Part shown: piece after piece, positions 48,301-53,803 of the stretch
How the letters are laid out: each line of letters opens with the position of its first letter
How positions within the stretch are numbered: position 1 is the first letter of the stretch
Notes under the pieces: generated by a model
What the model saw: the letters and a program-made list of their open reading frames with translations, nothing else
What the model was told of the DNA's origin: nothing
Databases searched by the model: none
Program-made: the position numbers and the translations under genes
Assembly: GCA_011799875.1 (NCBI GenBank)
Contig: CM022302.1
Span: 186,612,942-186,676,941 of the forward strand
Origin: Thinopyrum elongatum
Lineage: Eukaryota; Streptophyta; Magnoliopsida; Poales; Poaceae
Direction: 5' to 3'
DNA length: 64,000 nucleotides

Positions 48301-51300
48301 TCCACTTTTCCAGCGAGTACTTGTCCATGAGTGTAGAGACCGAAAAATACCTGTCATATTCGATGAGGTCTTTACAGGGTTCTGGCGTCTTGGTGTGGAG
48401 GTAACAGATCGCAACAATCTTTGTGGATAATACATGATAAAAGTTAGCTCACGCCTTTCAGAAATCATGACAACTTCTTTCTTTCTCAGTCTGCTTCAGA
48501 GTTGCTCGGCTGCTTACCTGATGTTGCATGCTATGCTAAATTGATGACTGGTGGGATAGTACCATTAGCTGCAACGGTAACAACAGAAGCAGTTTTTGAG
48601 GCCTTCAAAAGTGACTCTAAGGTATATTTTGAATGTGTTTCTGTGTGCTCAGGCTTCAATAAACTAAGAACATCATTTTTTATGTTATGTGAAAAAGGAT
48701 TACAGTAAATACGGGGCTGGAGGCACTGATAAGTTTTTATAATGGTCCAGCTTACAGCGCTTTTACATGGCCATTCCTACACTGCTCATGCCATGGGCTG
48801 TTCTGCGGCAGTAAAAGCTATCCAATGGTTTAGAGATCCATCCACAAATTCAAATCTCGATTTTGATCGTATGAAGCTCAAGGAGGTAATGAATTTTAAT
48901 TGGTTGAACTTGTATAGATTGATGGAGGAAATGGTCAGCAATGTGTCTTTGTGTCTTAGAAGCGTCGGTACTCTCCATTATTAGCATGTTGGCCATTCAA
49001 CTAAATGTGCATCACAGTAATATGAAATTACCTTAAGTCGGAGACGAATGATTTATCCCAAGTTCACACTTTGGGGGAGTGCTAATCTTCGCTGGAGAGG
49101 CGTTGGAATACCAAGTATCCTTCTAGGAGTCCCCACAATTCTAAGAGTAACAAGATCCACAAGGGATTCAGTGGGAATTGTTGCAGTGCATATGTGGATT
49201 GCCTAGCCCTTTCCATAAGTTTGGACTTTTGGTTGCGTTGGCTAGTGCATGAAGCTTAGCAGGAATCAACTTTCTCAAATTGGTTTGTTAGAACTAAAAG
49301 GCGACATGTTCAACAGTTAGGTGTGACGGAGATGCGCATGTTGAGATGGATGTGTGGTCACACGAGGAAAGACCGAGTCCGGAATGATGATATACGAGAT
49401 AGAGTTGGGGTAGCACCGATTGAAGAGAAGCTTGTCCAACATTGTCTGAGATGGTTTGGGCATATTCCGTGCAGGCCTCCAGAAGCTCCGGTGCATAGTG
49501 GACGGCTAAAGCATGCTGATAATGTCAAGAGAGGTCGGGGTAGGCTGAACTTGACATGTGAGGAGTCCGTAAAGAGAGATCTGAAGGATGGAGTATCACC
49601 AATGAACTAGCCATGGACAGGGGTGCGTGGAAACTTGCTATCCATGTGCCAGAACCATGAGTTGGTAGCGAGATCTTATGGGTTTCACCTCTAGCCTACC
49701 CCAACTTGTTTGGGACTAAAGGCGATGCTGTTGTTGTTGTAGAACTGTAGATCGAGATCTCATCTATCTTCCCCTAAATTTGTGGCAAGGGTGGAGCACC
49801 ATGGAAGGAGATCTCAAGCTTTTGGAAGGTCACAACAATGGTGGAGAGATAGTGGAGTCGTTCCCTTCCTTGTGGGGAAGGGTTTTTAAACAGGGTCCCT
49901 CTAATACCTACTCATTGGGCCACGTACAGAACTGCCCAGGGGCTCTAGGCCAGGCTCTGGGTGACTTTCGGGTGAGCCCAGAAGGTACTGGACCTGTCCG
50001 GACCCTCTCAGTGCTCGGAGTTCCAGTCCGGTCCCTAGGCAATTTCTGCACGAGTCCAGACTCCGGGCCGCTCCAGTGGCTCAACCAGCAGCCTTTTAAA
50101 GGCGCTCTCCGAAGTTTCTTAATGGGATTGTGGCTGTATATTGTTTATTTAAATATAGTTGATTCCAACATGTCAGCCAAAGTGTACCCCATCTTAATAG
50201 TGTGGCTTTTCCTATGACTCAAAATAAAGAAATCATAGCCAGAAATGAACGACCATCTTATTTTAACCTTTTTGAGTGGGGGGTCTGCAACTATACGTGC
50301 TTCTCTCCGAATGGACTAAATCATTTAGTATATACTCAAGAAGATGATTAGTCCTATAATCACCTTGTCACTAACACAAAAACTCCTTAACGGGTGTATA
50401 TGTCCTTCAATCTATTCCACCATAACATGTGATATTATTATCTTACTCCTTTTTGTTATAAAATTAATGGTGGATTCACAGGTTCATGTGCTTTGGGCAT
50501 ATATCTCTAACGTAATAATATGCATTAACAATATATTTATATGAAGTATCTTTGTTAATGTAAGAAGTTTCTTTGCTAATGCTATGTTCTGTCAATTCGT
50601 ATATGTAGTTTTACAGTTCTAATGTCTACCAAAATTTGCAGCTATGGGATGGCACACTTGTGAACCAGTTATCGTCACTACCAAATGTAAAGAGAGTAGT
50701 CTCCTTGGGAACTCTGTGTGCAATTGAGCTGCAGGCCGAGGGATCTGATGCCGGGTATGATACTCTTGATAGTCATTAATTTGTTTCATTGATGGTATCT
50801 TGCAAAATTTTACCTTAAACTTCTTCAGTGAAGAGGAAAAATCACTTTTCTTAAAGACTCTCGCATGCACGCCCATAGACACACGCACAAAACAAAATAT
50901 GGCATTTTTCATTAACAAGAACATGGACTTGTTTGCGAAGCACTCCCAAAATGATATGCACATAGCTTGGATCTGTTTGACAAAAAGAAGACACTCACTG
51001 GGCCACCCCACCCTCACGATCCTACTCACAAACATATGGTTGCCATGCATGACATGTCACTCGCCCTCCTGTTCTGCCCCTGGTGCTGCCTTTCATATTA
51101 GGACCTGCTTAGTTGCTATGGAATCCAATTTTCTCTAGAGCATCCCTTTTTTGCTCTTTGCTGTAGAGTATCTATAGTAAGGTGCTGTATGACTCAAAGT
51201 GCAGTATAATAAGAGCGTTTACATGTAACTGAAATGTCAAACACTCTAGTACGTGTAGATGTATTGATGTCCTGATTTTTTTCATTGACCGAATTGTATT

Positions 51301-52400
51301 GATATGTGAACGCTGTGAGTCCTGGATCTGCCTCAGCTAACTTTAGTTGAATGATAGCCAGTGTTGTAAAGATTAGTGAATTTAAGCAAATCATATTGCA
51401 TGGACATGCCTAGGCCCAGGGCTAGGAGGGCTCTAGCCCTGGCCCAGCCCAAGTATACAAGGGATTTGTATGCTTTTTTTGTGTAGGAATGCCTCATCCT
51501 TGCCCACGTCGCCAGCTCCACCCAATCGATCAAGTCCTGCGCCCAGCACCTGGTCACCACGCATGGCGCCCTACAGATAGGAGTTTCTGTTGTACCTACC
51601 TGATCCAGCCGTTGTGCCACGGCCTATATAATACACCATTCTTCTTTTTGGCCCAAAATACTGAAACCTGGACAGTGGACAGTCTAGCTCAGCCCCTTCC
51701 TTCGTCCAATCTTGGACATTGCATAGTTGTACTTGTAGCACGAGAGAACAACTGCGATCATTCAGTTCCCAGTCCATTAAATGCTTCATATCTATATTAC
51801 TTACTTTTTTCTAGCAATTTGTACCCCCAGTTGAACGAGGATATGAGACAACAATGATGTCATAAGCACGCATCATTCTCTCCACTCATTGGATGAAAAC
51901 TTGATTGTTTTTTGATTCGCCATGATACCTTGTCCTCTATTCTGGTGAAGCCATGTCTGGATTTCTTACAAATTCGGTTTCAAATTATAAGAACCCAAAG
52001 AACTAGCTGGAACTCTATCAGTTAAAGCCAAAATATCAAAATTGTACAAGGGAACAAGAGAAGAAAAAAACTACAGTAAATACCTAGTGAAGTACAAGAT
52101 GCTAAACAATTCAGTTAGGGACGAATTCACTACTTTATTTAACTATAAAACACTAAGTGTACTATGACTGCACTGCTCTTGCTCTTATTTAATATTCCCT
52201 TAATCATCATTTCTGGCAGGTATGCGTCGTTGTATGCGAGATCCCTGATCCAGCAACTTCGAGAAGAGGATGATATCTATGTGAGGCCCCTGGGCAACGT
52301 GATATACCTAATGTGTGGTCCTTGCACGACCAGAGATGTCTGCACGGAACAACTCTCCAAAGTGTACCGTAGAATCAGCCACTTCAATCCAATTCACTGA
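12934..52400 (+). CDS. BIO3-BIO1: Bifunctional dethiobiotin synthetase / DAPA aminotransferase (14 exons)
   Basis: This nuclear gene encodes two consecutive mitochondrial enzymes of biotin synthesis. The BIO1 domain transaminates 7-keto-8-aminopelargonate to 7,8-diaminopelargonate; the BIO3 domain closes it to dethiobiotin using ATP and CO2. Exons (all +): 12934-13568, 14351-14521, 14615-14876, 14969-15052, 15202-15322, 23474-23622, 47171-47265, 47515-47630, 47715-47861, 48267-48400, 48490-48621, 48751-48885, 50642-50754, 52220-52400. They sum to 2475 bases, 824 codons plus TGA, near the ~830 residues of the Arabidopsis protein. The N-terminus is Arg/Ser-rich like a mitochondrial presequence. 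Visible motifs: P-loop GANTGVGKT 34-42, VETAGG 191-196, WWPFTQH 327-333, DNGSTA 434-439, GSYHGDT 480-486, DEVFTGFWR 626-634, and AKLMTGG with the predicted PLP lysine at 655. Introns are GT-AG except intron 9 (GC-AG). The frame is intact despite 31 kb of intron in introns 5 and 6. Splicing is inferred from frame and homology. Confidence 0.93.
13569..14350 (+). other. BIO3-BIO1 intron 1, no other feature
   Basis: A 782-bp AT-rich GT-AG intron. The ORF starting at 14232 is only the exon 2 frame extended backwards into the intron. I see no transposon ends, RNA gene or conserved coding sequence. Confidence 0.6.
15430..16370 (-). mobile_element. Probable 3' LTR remnant of a Gypsy element
   Basis: The region lies directly downstream (minus strand) of a Gypsy integrase remnant and contains a minus-strand TATA box (CCCTATAAATATG, 16023..16035) as expected of an LTR promoter. 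Exact ends were not found. An Au-type SINE (15809..15992) is inserted in it. The open frames at 15474..16024 run through the SINE and are not genes. Confidence 0.4.
15809..15992 (+). mobile_element. Au-type SINE with 18-bp target duplication
   Basis: The 184-bp element begins with a tRNA-like head. It has an A box (TGGCGCAGCGGTAAAGCTG, 15831..15849) and a B box (GGTCACGGGTTCGAGTCC, 15857..15874). It ends with the family-typical GCTACGTGCACCGGGCTGCCC followed by a T run. Perfect 18-bp duplications TTGTGTGTTGTCCAACGG flank it (15791..15808 and 15993..16010). Structure and sequence match the Au SINE of Triticeae. It lies in BIO3-BIO1 intron 5 in the same orientation as the gene. Perfect duplications suggest a fairly recent insertion. 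Confidence 0.92.
16371..17377 (-). pseudogene. Gypsy integrase remnant
   Basis: Minus-strand fragments in shifting frames match a Gypsy integrase. They include a zinc-finger end ([12 protein letters not shown], about 17250), the catalytic-core start [10 protein letters not shown]...[15 protein letters not shown] (16985..17191) with [16 protein letters not shown], and the core end [15 protein letters not shown] (16595..16837). Many stops and frameshifts are present. At 17377 it is cut by the Copia element and resumes at 22126/22131, so it is older than that element. Confidence 0.7.
17378..17496 (-). repeat. 3' LTR of the short-LTR Copia
   Basis: 119-bp terminal repeat, TGTTAGAATAC...CTCCAACA on the + strand, nearly identical to 22008..22125. 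The polypurine tract lies immediately inside. Confidence 0.93.
17510..21319 (-). pseudogene. Copia polyprotein, frameshifted, gag not recognisable
   Basis: Reading minus strand from 21319. A Ser/Thr/Pro-rich leader leads into a protease site [14 protein letters not shown], where the catalytic D-S/T-G triad reads DTR (Gly to Arg). Next is an integrase (18953..20254) with [32 protein letters not shown] and [14 protein letters not shown]. Reverse transcriptase follows (18097..19158) with [29 protein letters not shown] and [13 protein letters not shown]. RNase H (17510..18232) has [20 protein letters not shown] and DSTGAI. At least two frame changes separate the parts (near 19000 and 18230). The protease defect and frameshifts make it inactive. 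The leader resembles no UBN2-type gag that I recognise. Confidence 0.88.
21621..21770. repeat. GC-rich tandem repeat, 42-bp period
   Basis: About 3.5 units of a 42-bp sequence begin GGAGAAGTCGCGGGGCGCGG. Unit starts are visible at 21660, 21702 and 21744, and a shorter diverged unit is at about 21621. It lies between the Copia primer site and the protease region. In the minus frame it reads as repeats of a [16 protein letters not shown] motif, where a gag would normally be. Confidence 0.85.
22008..22125 (-). repeat. 5' LTR of the short-LTR Copia
   Basis: 118-bp copy of the terminal repeat at 17378..17496. The primer-binding site TGGTATTAGAGC abuts it on the internal side. The outer side is the ACACA duplication. 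Confidence 0.93.
22131..22680 (-). mobile_element. Continuation of interrupted Gypsy remnant
   Basis: The sequence right of the Copia element is the other half of the Gypsy remnant that ends at 17377, as the target duplication shows. The open frame at 22364..22597 has no domain I can name. Where the remnant ends within 22600..22700 is not clear. Confidence 0.4.
22681..23104. other. Intron 5 sequence with 22-bp perfect inverted repeat
   Basis: Mostly unremarkable AT-rich intron sequence. A perfect 22-bp inverted repeat (arms 23045..23066 and 23087..23108, starting ACAGTGAAATATCC) with a 20-base loop abuts the truncated MITE that follows. Confidence 0.6.
23105..23222 (+). mobile_element. Stowaway-type MITE, left end truncated
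   Basis: The right end GGAACGGAGGGAG followed by TA is the Stowaway terminus. The internal text GGACTACATACGAAGCAAAATG and TCGTATGTAGTCTATATTG forms the usual inverted arms of this Triticeae MITE type. The expected left terminus CTCCCTCCGTTCC is missing and replaced by the 22-bp inverted repeat arm. It lies 252 bp upstream of exon 6. Confidence 0.8.
23474..23622 (+). CDS. BIO3-BIO1: BIO3-BIO1 exon 6
   Basis: This exon encodes [25 protein letters not shown], the PLP-cofactor-binding part of the aminotransferase. It is isolated by an 8151-bp intron upstream and a 23548-bp intron downstream. The acceptor TTGGTCAG and donor AAAG/GTTTGC are standard, and phases 1 and 0 fit exons 5 and 7. Splicing gives GKDWAS across the exon 5/6 junction. 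Confidence 0.93.
23775..24162 (-). repeat. 3' LTR of the decayed Gypsy
   Basis: 388 alignable bases, highly similar to 30106..30496 with scattered substitutions and small indels. It contains the text TTATAGGGCTTTGGG (minus-strand TATAAATAG promoter near 23928). Confidence 0.85.
24143..25223 (-). pseudogene. Gypsy integrase, frameshifted
   Basis: Minus-strand fragments in three frames make one integrase. [14 protein letters not shown] and [17 protein letters not shown] form the zinc-binding part (25223..25100). Next come [18 protein letters not shown] and [17 protein letters not shown] (24787..25068). Then [28 protein letters not shown] and [21 protein letters not shown] (24143..24931). The catalytic Asp/Asp/Glu positions are recognisable. 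Frameshifts near 24850 and 25070 disable it. The frame ends just inside the 3' LTR. Confidence 0.85.
25238..26810 (-). mobile_element. Internally deleted LINE inside the Gypsy
   Basis: This block splits the Gypsy coding region between RNase H (ends about 26822) and integrase (resumes about 25223). On the minus strand it ends in TTTATATATAAAGCGGGGCG followed by AAAGCCC, a text I associate with the 3' end of grass LINEs. It begins with a GC-rich 5' region. No reverse transcriptase or endonuclease motif is present, so it is non-autonomous or internally deleted. Long open frames on both strands reflect GC richness, not genes. Possible imperfect 6-bp flanks are GTTATC (25233..25238) and GTTCTC (26810..26815). 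It could be another non-LTR type. Confidence 0.5.
26822..28930 (-). pseudogene. Gypsy protease, reverse transcriptase and RNase H, frameshifted
   Basis: From high to low coordinates on the minus strand. Protease-like [22 protein letters not shown] (28583..28930), where the D-S-G triad reads DSC. Reverse transcriptase (27459..28280) follows with [29 protein letters not shown] and [15 protein letters not shown]. RNase H (27028..27378) has [19 protein letters not shown] and [17 protein letters not shown]. The integrase zinc-finger start then reads [20 protein letters not shown] to [16 protein letters not shown] (about 26822..27030). Stops and frame changes near 27870 and 28360 show it is dead. 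Confidence 0.88.
29020..30060 (-). pseudogene. Gypsy gag with CCHC knuckle
   Basis: The likely start is [20 protein letters not shown] at 30060, a coiled coil. A capsid-like segment follows (29424..29954: [39 protein letters not shown]). The zinc knuckle [14 protein letters not shown] is at 29035..29241. The start codon lies only about 45 bp from the 5' LTR. Frameshifts separate the segments. Confidence 0.8.
30106..30496 (-). repeat. 5' LTR of the decayed Gypsy
   Basis: Partner of 23775..24162. It ends at 30496 with ...GTTCCTCATCA on the + strand. The standard tRNA-Met primer site is not visible on its internal side. Confidence 0.85.
30545..30633 (+). mobile_element. 59-bp LINE 3' stub with 15-bp target duplication
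   Basis: The body 30560..30618 reads CCTCTAGCCTACCCCAATTT then GTTTGGGACTAAAGGC and a (TTG)n tail, the 3' end of the RTE-type LINE also seen at 49686..49739. Perfect 15-bp duplications TAGGACTCTAGTTTC flank it (30545..30559 and 30619..30633). It is an extremely 5'-truncated insertion in intron 6. Confidence 0.88.
30634..31684. other. Intron 6 sequence, possible old retroelement leader
   Basis: No coding sequence is recognised. The minus-strand sequence GTGGTATCAG at about 31280..31290 resembles a tRNA-Met primer site, with a possible LTR beginning TGATAGGTACATGG to its right. No second LTR or pol confirms this. The last ~20 bp carry the C-terminal end of the minus-strand ORF found at 45747..46277. 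Confidence 0.3.
31690..35751 (-). repeat. 3' LTR of the 14-kb Gypsy
   Basis: 4062-bp LTR. On the + strand it starts TGTGACGCCCCCGACTC and ends GGGGTGTTACA. It contains a run of 28 G (33567..33594) and a GC-rich block at 34330..35230. Open frames in that block are chance. Compared with the other copy it differs by scattered substitutions, a shorter GC-rich segment near 34405 and an extra copy of a short CATGAC repeat near 34095. Confidence 0.96.
35788..40221 (-). CDS. Intact Gypsy gag-pol polyprotein with chromodomain
   Basis: One open frame of 1477 residues with all Ty3/gypsy parts in order. Gag covers about 60-240 ([18 protein letters not shown]...). The zinc knuckle [14 protein letters not shown] is at 302-315 (CX2CX4HX4C). 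Protease has DSGAS at 384-388. Reverse transcriptase covers about 530-740, with LVQDYRPIN and YLDD at 701-704. RNase H covers about 830-945 ([22 protein letters not shown]). Integrase covers about 1060-1330 ([57 protein letters not shown]). A C-terminal chromodomain-like segment reads [33 protein letters not shown], five codons in, is an equally plausible start. No stops or frameshifts are seen, so it may be an active or recently active copy. Confidence 0.96.
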   Translation of the reverse strand: MILSRMVRPGGRGRAPERPPPPDYMAAMMQQFELNHQFMTGIMAQFPHQNNQNQNPPSITLPEFMRLNPTQFRNSDKPLDADDWLHDITHEMESANVAPANFVTFAAFFLKGPAAQWWDTHKRSLPAGTVVTWYEFQAAFRARYIPRAIMERMKTQFRNLTQGNKTIEAYQREFLDLSRYAEEDIATDARRQEKFRNGLHPDLELALAAQDFNDFSTLVNKAILVETSQMKHKDSQKRYRDAGSSSGSAQKRRVWIPNNMFRPNAPAPKNNYAAPRLPPPSRQPRAQTIQKNAPLRPEDGLCFKCRKPGHHARDCRQTQNQLAFPRTGRGNGRGNNQARNFNTGSAAHGRGHAYNIDIEEVQDQPATVMGTLLVNSVPASVLFDSGASHSFIAGKFAFMHGIRYEKMHTPLVIKTPGGHCHADVIAPSVTVEIKGLEFLASPVVLKSSTIDLILGMDWLKAHIASINCATKVIQLLHPSDEIVNYTVRITRDAEAQIYVPNALNASPLEGIENVPVVRDFPDVFPKELPGIPPARAVEFVIDLKPGTVPIAKRPYKMPPHHLLELKEKIDKSLKNGFIRPSSSAWGAPSLFVKKKDGTNRLVQDYRPINQATIQNKYPLPRINDLYDQLAGSSVFSKLDLRLGYHQIRVREEDIPKTAFVTRYGSYEYTVMSFGLTNAPATFSRLMNYIFMDYLDKFVVVYLDDILIYSKNEEEHAEHLRLVLERLREHKLYAKYSKCEFWLSEVTYLGHVISKDGIAVNPERVQAILDWTPPKNVKQVRSFLGLASYCRRFVENFSKIAKPLTNLLHKGVKFEWTEKCQESFQTLKDKLTSAPVLAPPDSQKDFVIYCDASRQGLGCALMQERKVIAYASRQLRPHEENYPVHDLELSAVIYALKLWRHYLLGNRCEIYTDHQSLKYLYTQPDLNLRQQRWLETIVDYDMNISYTPGKANVMADALSRKAYCNNLMVQEAQPMLYEELRKLNLHIVPQGYLNTLVVEPDLEHSIKIIQKYDSEVERIKRYLEKGKPSEFHLDKDGILFFQHRLFVPKFKDEREHVMKEAHDTPLSIHPSSTKMYRDICQRYLWPNMKRDITRYVSECDVCRRIKAEHQRPAGTLQPLEIPEWKWDKVQMDFITGFPRSQKGHDAIFVVIDRFSKVAHFLPVKETITASQLADLYVSRIVSLHGVPLEISSDRGSLFTSRFWNSFQEAMGTHLSFSTAFHPQSQGQVERINQVLEDMLRACVISFGKKWKESLPYAEFSYNNSYQASLKMAPFEVLYGRKCRTPLNWSETGERSLVGPDIVQQAEEQVRIVREHLKTAQSRQKRNYDRKHQEIVYQPGEQAYLRVTPLKGTHRFGIKGKLAPRYIGPFRILARREVAYQLQLPPNLSQVHDVFHVSQQNRCFNDPIRAVDHEMLELREDLSYPEYPIRILDQAERRTRQKSIKFLKIQWSNHSEDETTWEREDRLREEYRAFFQSSS
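40456..41226 (-). CDS. Extra ORF upstream of gag in the 14-kb Gypsy
   Basis: A 256-residue open frame from [20 protein letters not shown], between the primer site and gag, in the same orientation. The frame is open further upstream to 41301, but MDRLF looks the better start. It contains FLHGIG-like [20 protein letters not shown] and an Arg-rich tail, and lacks gag, zinc-finger or enzyme motifs. Some long-LTR plant Gypsy elements (rice RIRE3, RIRE8) carry a similarly placed orf0 of unknown function. I infer that this is such an ORF. The product is unknown. Confidence 0.7.
   Translation of the reverse strand: MDRLFPPRPTTQLVLRTWARDAPGFPAVLIALLTRLGYRWYLEYMVYEDYREFNQEQYHADVRIYDQQDDSDTELHLFHGIGVTIEMAVHDAAYSAVARLRGQFSDILDDSEFRYIPHAPAGDATGYYTAICAPYEPRRYDQRVLIQRTQALDRTVRALVVELVATRARLYDAMTQLLPAVRAGIHPKHILYPRRTQMYAGIDLPAVGGHTPTRGPLLTARDRVLHQSAHGAQDPTATNIRRPHSQLPRFSGFLRR
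41606..41617 (-). other. Primer-binding site of the 14-kb Gypsy
   Basis: Minus-strand TGGTATCAGAGC, an exact match to the plant initiator-tRNA-Met primer site, three bases inside the 5' LTR. Confidence 0.92.
41621..45694 (-). repeat. 5' LTR of the 14-kb Gypsy
   Basis: 4074-bp partner of 31690..35751. Its G run near 43503 is 15 G, then A, then 3 G, against 28 G in the other copy. The GC-rich block near 44325..44375 carries an extra GGAGCGCCTCCGGCGCGC segment. Otherwise the copies are nearly identical by eye. Confidence 0.96.
45700..46277 (-). pseudogene. Unrecognised retroelement ORF interrupted by the 14-kb Gypsy
   Basis: A minus-strand frame of 176 residues starts [20 protein letters not shown] and includes [35 protein letters not shown] and [15 protein letters not shown]. 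Joined across the AGTGG duplication, a second minus frame reading [19 protein letters not shown] then stop continues to about 31675. I recognise no domain. The style (Lys-rich, repeat-genome context, antisense in an intron) suggests an additional ORF of an older LTR element, not a host gene. The surrounding 46278..46400 is related low-similarity sequence. Confidence 0.4.
46400..47170 (+). other. End of BIO3-BIO1 intron 6
   Basis: AT-rich sequence leading to the exon 7 acceptor (GATCTCTAG at 47170). Open frames of up to 83 codons on both strands show no recognisable content. I see no transposon ends here. Confidence 0.4.
47171..48885 (+). CDS. BIO3-BIO1: BIO3-BIO1 exons 7-12 (aminotransferase core)
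   Basis: Exon 7 (47171-47265): [20 protein letters not shown]. Exon 8 (47515-47630): [18 protein letters not shown]. Exon 9 (47715-47861): [11 protein letters not shown] to AALIIEP. Exon 10 (48267-48400): [16 protein letters not shown] and [11 protein letters not shown], whose Asp626 should contact the PLP ring nitrogen. Exon 11 (48490-48621): [12 protein letters not shown], with predicted PLP lysine 655. Exon 12 (48751-48885): [14 protein letters not shown]. Introns 7-11 are 249, 84, 405, 89 and 129 bp. Exon 8 must end at 47630 (AAAT/GTCGGT) and exon 9 at 47861 (CCAG/GCAAGT) to keep the conserved frame. Confidence 0.92.
47631..47640 (+). promoter_or_regulatory. Tandem splice donor (GTNNGT) of intron 8
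   Basis: The donor region reads AAAT/GTCGGTAACT. Using the first GT (47631) joins TGT-TTT-CCT and keeps the conserved CFPSLADVF frame. The second GT, four bases on (47635), has the better consensus (GTAACT) but shifts the frame and meets TGA eight codons later. Confidence 0.8.
47862..48266 (+). other. GC-AG intron (BIO3-BIO1 intron 9)
   Basis: The donor is CCAG/GCAAGT, the classical consensus of GC-AG introns, and the acceptor is CATGCAG. Joining gives IIEP-VIQGAGG in frame. The nearest GT (47867) would shift the frame. Confidence 0.88.
49289..49746 (+). mobile_element. 5'-truncated RTE-type LINE in intron 12
   Basis: The body 49296..49739 encodes the C-terminal end of an RTE-clade reverse transcriptase ([50 protein letters not shown]). 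It ends with CCTCTAGCCTACCCCAACTT, GTTTGGGACTAAAGGC and a (TTG)n tail. Seven-base flanks TAGAACT (49289..49295 and 49740..49746) are a plausible target duplication. It lies in the same orientation as BIO3-BIO1. Confidence 0.85.
49747..50641 (+). other. Remainder of intron 12
   Basis: No recognisable feature. The open frame at 49780..50217 is not supported by any motif. The exon 13 acceptor TTTGCAG is at the end. Confidence 0.4.
50642..50754 (+). CDS. BIO3-BIO1: BIO3-BIO1 exon 13
   Basis: Encodes [20 protein letters not shown] and [18 protein letters not shown]. The donor GCCGG/GTATGA leaves phase 2, which matches exon 14. The Gly codon is split across the junction. Confidence 0.92.
50755..52219 (+). 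other. BIO3-BIO1 intron 13
   Basis: 1465-bp GT-AG intron. I see no transposon ends or coding sequence. Short open frames on both strands are chance. Confidence 0.5.
52220..52400 (+). CDS. BIO3-BIO1: BIO3-BIO1 exon 14 and stop codon
   Basis: Encodes [40 protein letters not shown] and [10 protein letters not shown], then TGA (52398..52400). [12 protein letters not shown] is the conserved C-terminal motif of plant DAPA aminotransferase. The 3' UTR would start here. No clear AATAAA is seen before LINE sequence begins about 150 bp downstream. Confidence 0.93.
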
Positions 52401-52548
52401 GGATAGTTGTGAGCAGAAAGTCAGAAAATCTATGCTAGCTTTAGTTTCCGGCCAGCAGACAATGTGCCCCGCCTCTAAGGTGAAAGCTTATGGAGCTTTT
52501 TGAATATGTAGTTCAGGCTGGATGTAAGTTCAGTTACAATGTTCTCCT

Positions 52549-52686
52549 ATGATTACGTGGAAGTGGGATGACATTACAAAGAGAAATAGGTCTACTCTGC
52601 ATTTCCCACTTCCACGTAATCATTCCCACTTCCACGTAATCATAGTAATATTACCCAGTATAGGCCTATTTCTCTTTGTAATGTCA
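52549..52686. repeat. Nested inverted/tandem repeat at LINE 5' end
   Basis: A 20-bp unit (ATGATTACGTGGAAGTGGGA, 52549..52568) recurs twice in inverted orientation and in tandem (52604..52623, 52624..52643). An adjacent 22-bp unit (52569..52590) recurs inverted at 52665..52686, where it is the start of LINE coding sequence (PISLCNV). The order is A, B, A', A', B'. This resembles a 5'-inverted (twin-primed) LINE insertion with templated filler. Confidence 0.85.
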
Positions 52687-53803
52687 TATATAAGATTTGT
52701 TCCAAAGTTTTGGCTAATCGTCTCCGCGAGATTTTAGATGAAATCATTGCAGAAGAGCAAAGTGCCTTCGTGCCGGGGAGGCTCATAACTGATAATTTTT
52801 TGACGGCTTACAAATGCATCGATGCCATGAAAAGAAAGAAGGGGAAGCAAGGTTGGTGTGCAATCAAGATTGATATGATGAAAGAATACGACCGCGTTGA
52901 GTGGGAGTATTTGCAGGCAATGATGCACTGCCTGGGCTTCTCTGAAGATTGGTTATCTCTTGTGATGAAGTGTGTCAGCTCAGTTAGCTTCCAAGTGAAG
53001 GTTAATGATGAATTGTTACCCTCTTTTCGTCCTTCAAGAGGGACCAGGCAAGGGGATCCCATATCTCCCTACTTGTTTCTACTCTTATGGAGAAGGATTA
53101 TCATGTATGCTTAAGAATTATGGAGGCTAGGTGGACAGAGGAATTAAAGCGGGGCTTTGATCTCCATGGGTGTCACATCTTTTGTTTGCAGATGACTGTC
53201 TGGTGTTCATGAAGGCAGATGGGTGAAGTGCAAACCGCTTGAATGATATTCTCAATGCCTATAGCATTGGCTCAGGTCAGAGTGCAACAAACAAAACAAA
53301 AAAACTCGATTTTCTTCATCCCGAATTGTTGAGCATCTATTAGAAGGTTGTTCGAAACTGTTTGCAAATTTAGAGAGGCCCTAGCAGAGAAGTATCTTGG
53401 TCTACCGACTGCAACAGGGAGGATCACAAAACAGAACTTTGAACATATTGTTGAGTCTGCAAGATCAAGAGTCCAGGGATGGAGTCACAGGAATGCGTCT
53501 TGTGCAGGAAGGGAGGTTCACCTCAAAGCAGTGGTCCAAGCACTACCGGCCTACTCTATGAGTTGTCTTACGTTCACAAAAGATTTATGCCGCAAAGTCA
53601 TGACAGCCATGTCCAAGTATTGGTGGGCTGGGTCACTTGACAAGAGGGGTATGCATTGGCAATCTTGGTCAAAGATGTCTATTCCGAAATCTAAAGGTGG
53701 TCCAGGCTTTCGATACCTAGAGATCTTGAATTATGCAATGGTTGCTAAGCAAGCTTGGAAGTTGTTAGTCAATCCAGACAGCTTGTGCGCGCGTGTTAAA
53801 AGG
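52663..53803 (+). pseudogene. L1-type LINE reverse transcriptase, 5' truncated
   Basis: Plus-strand frames give RPISLCNVIYKICSKVLANR, SAFVPGRLITDN, CAIKIDMMKEYDRVEWEYLQ, SRGTRQGDPISPYLF, then in another frame SHLLFADDCLVFMKADG followed by a stop (FADD catalytic motif, near 53190). The thumb and connection parts follow (YLGLPTATGRITKQNFEH, SVPAYSMSCL-like LPAYSMSCLTFTK, KRGMHWQSWSKM). Frameshifts and stops make it dead. It begins about 260 bp after the BIO3-BIO1 stop codon, in sense orientation. A MITE interrupts it at 53804. Confidence 0.88.
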
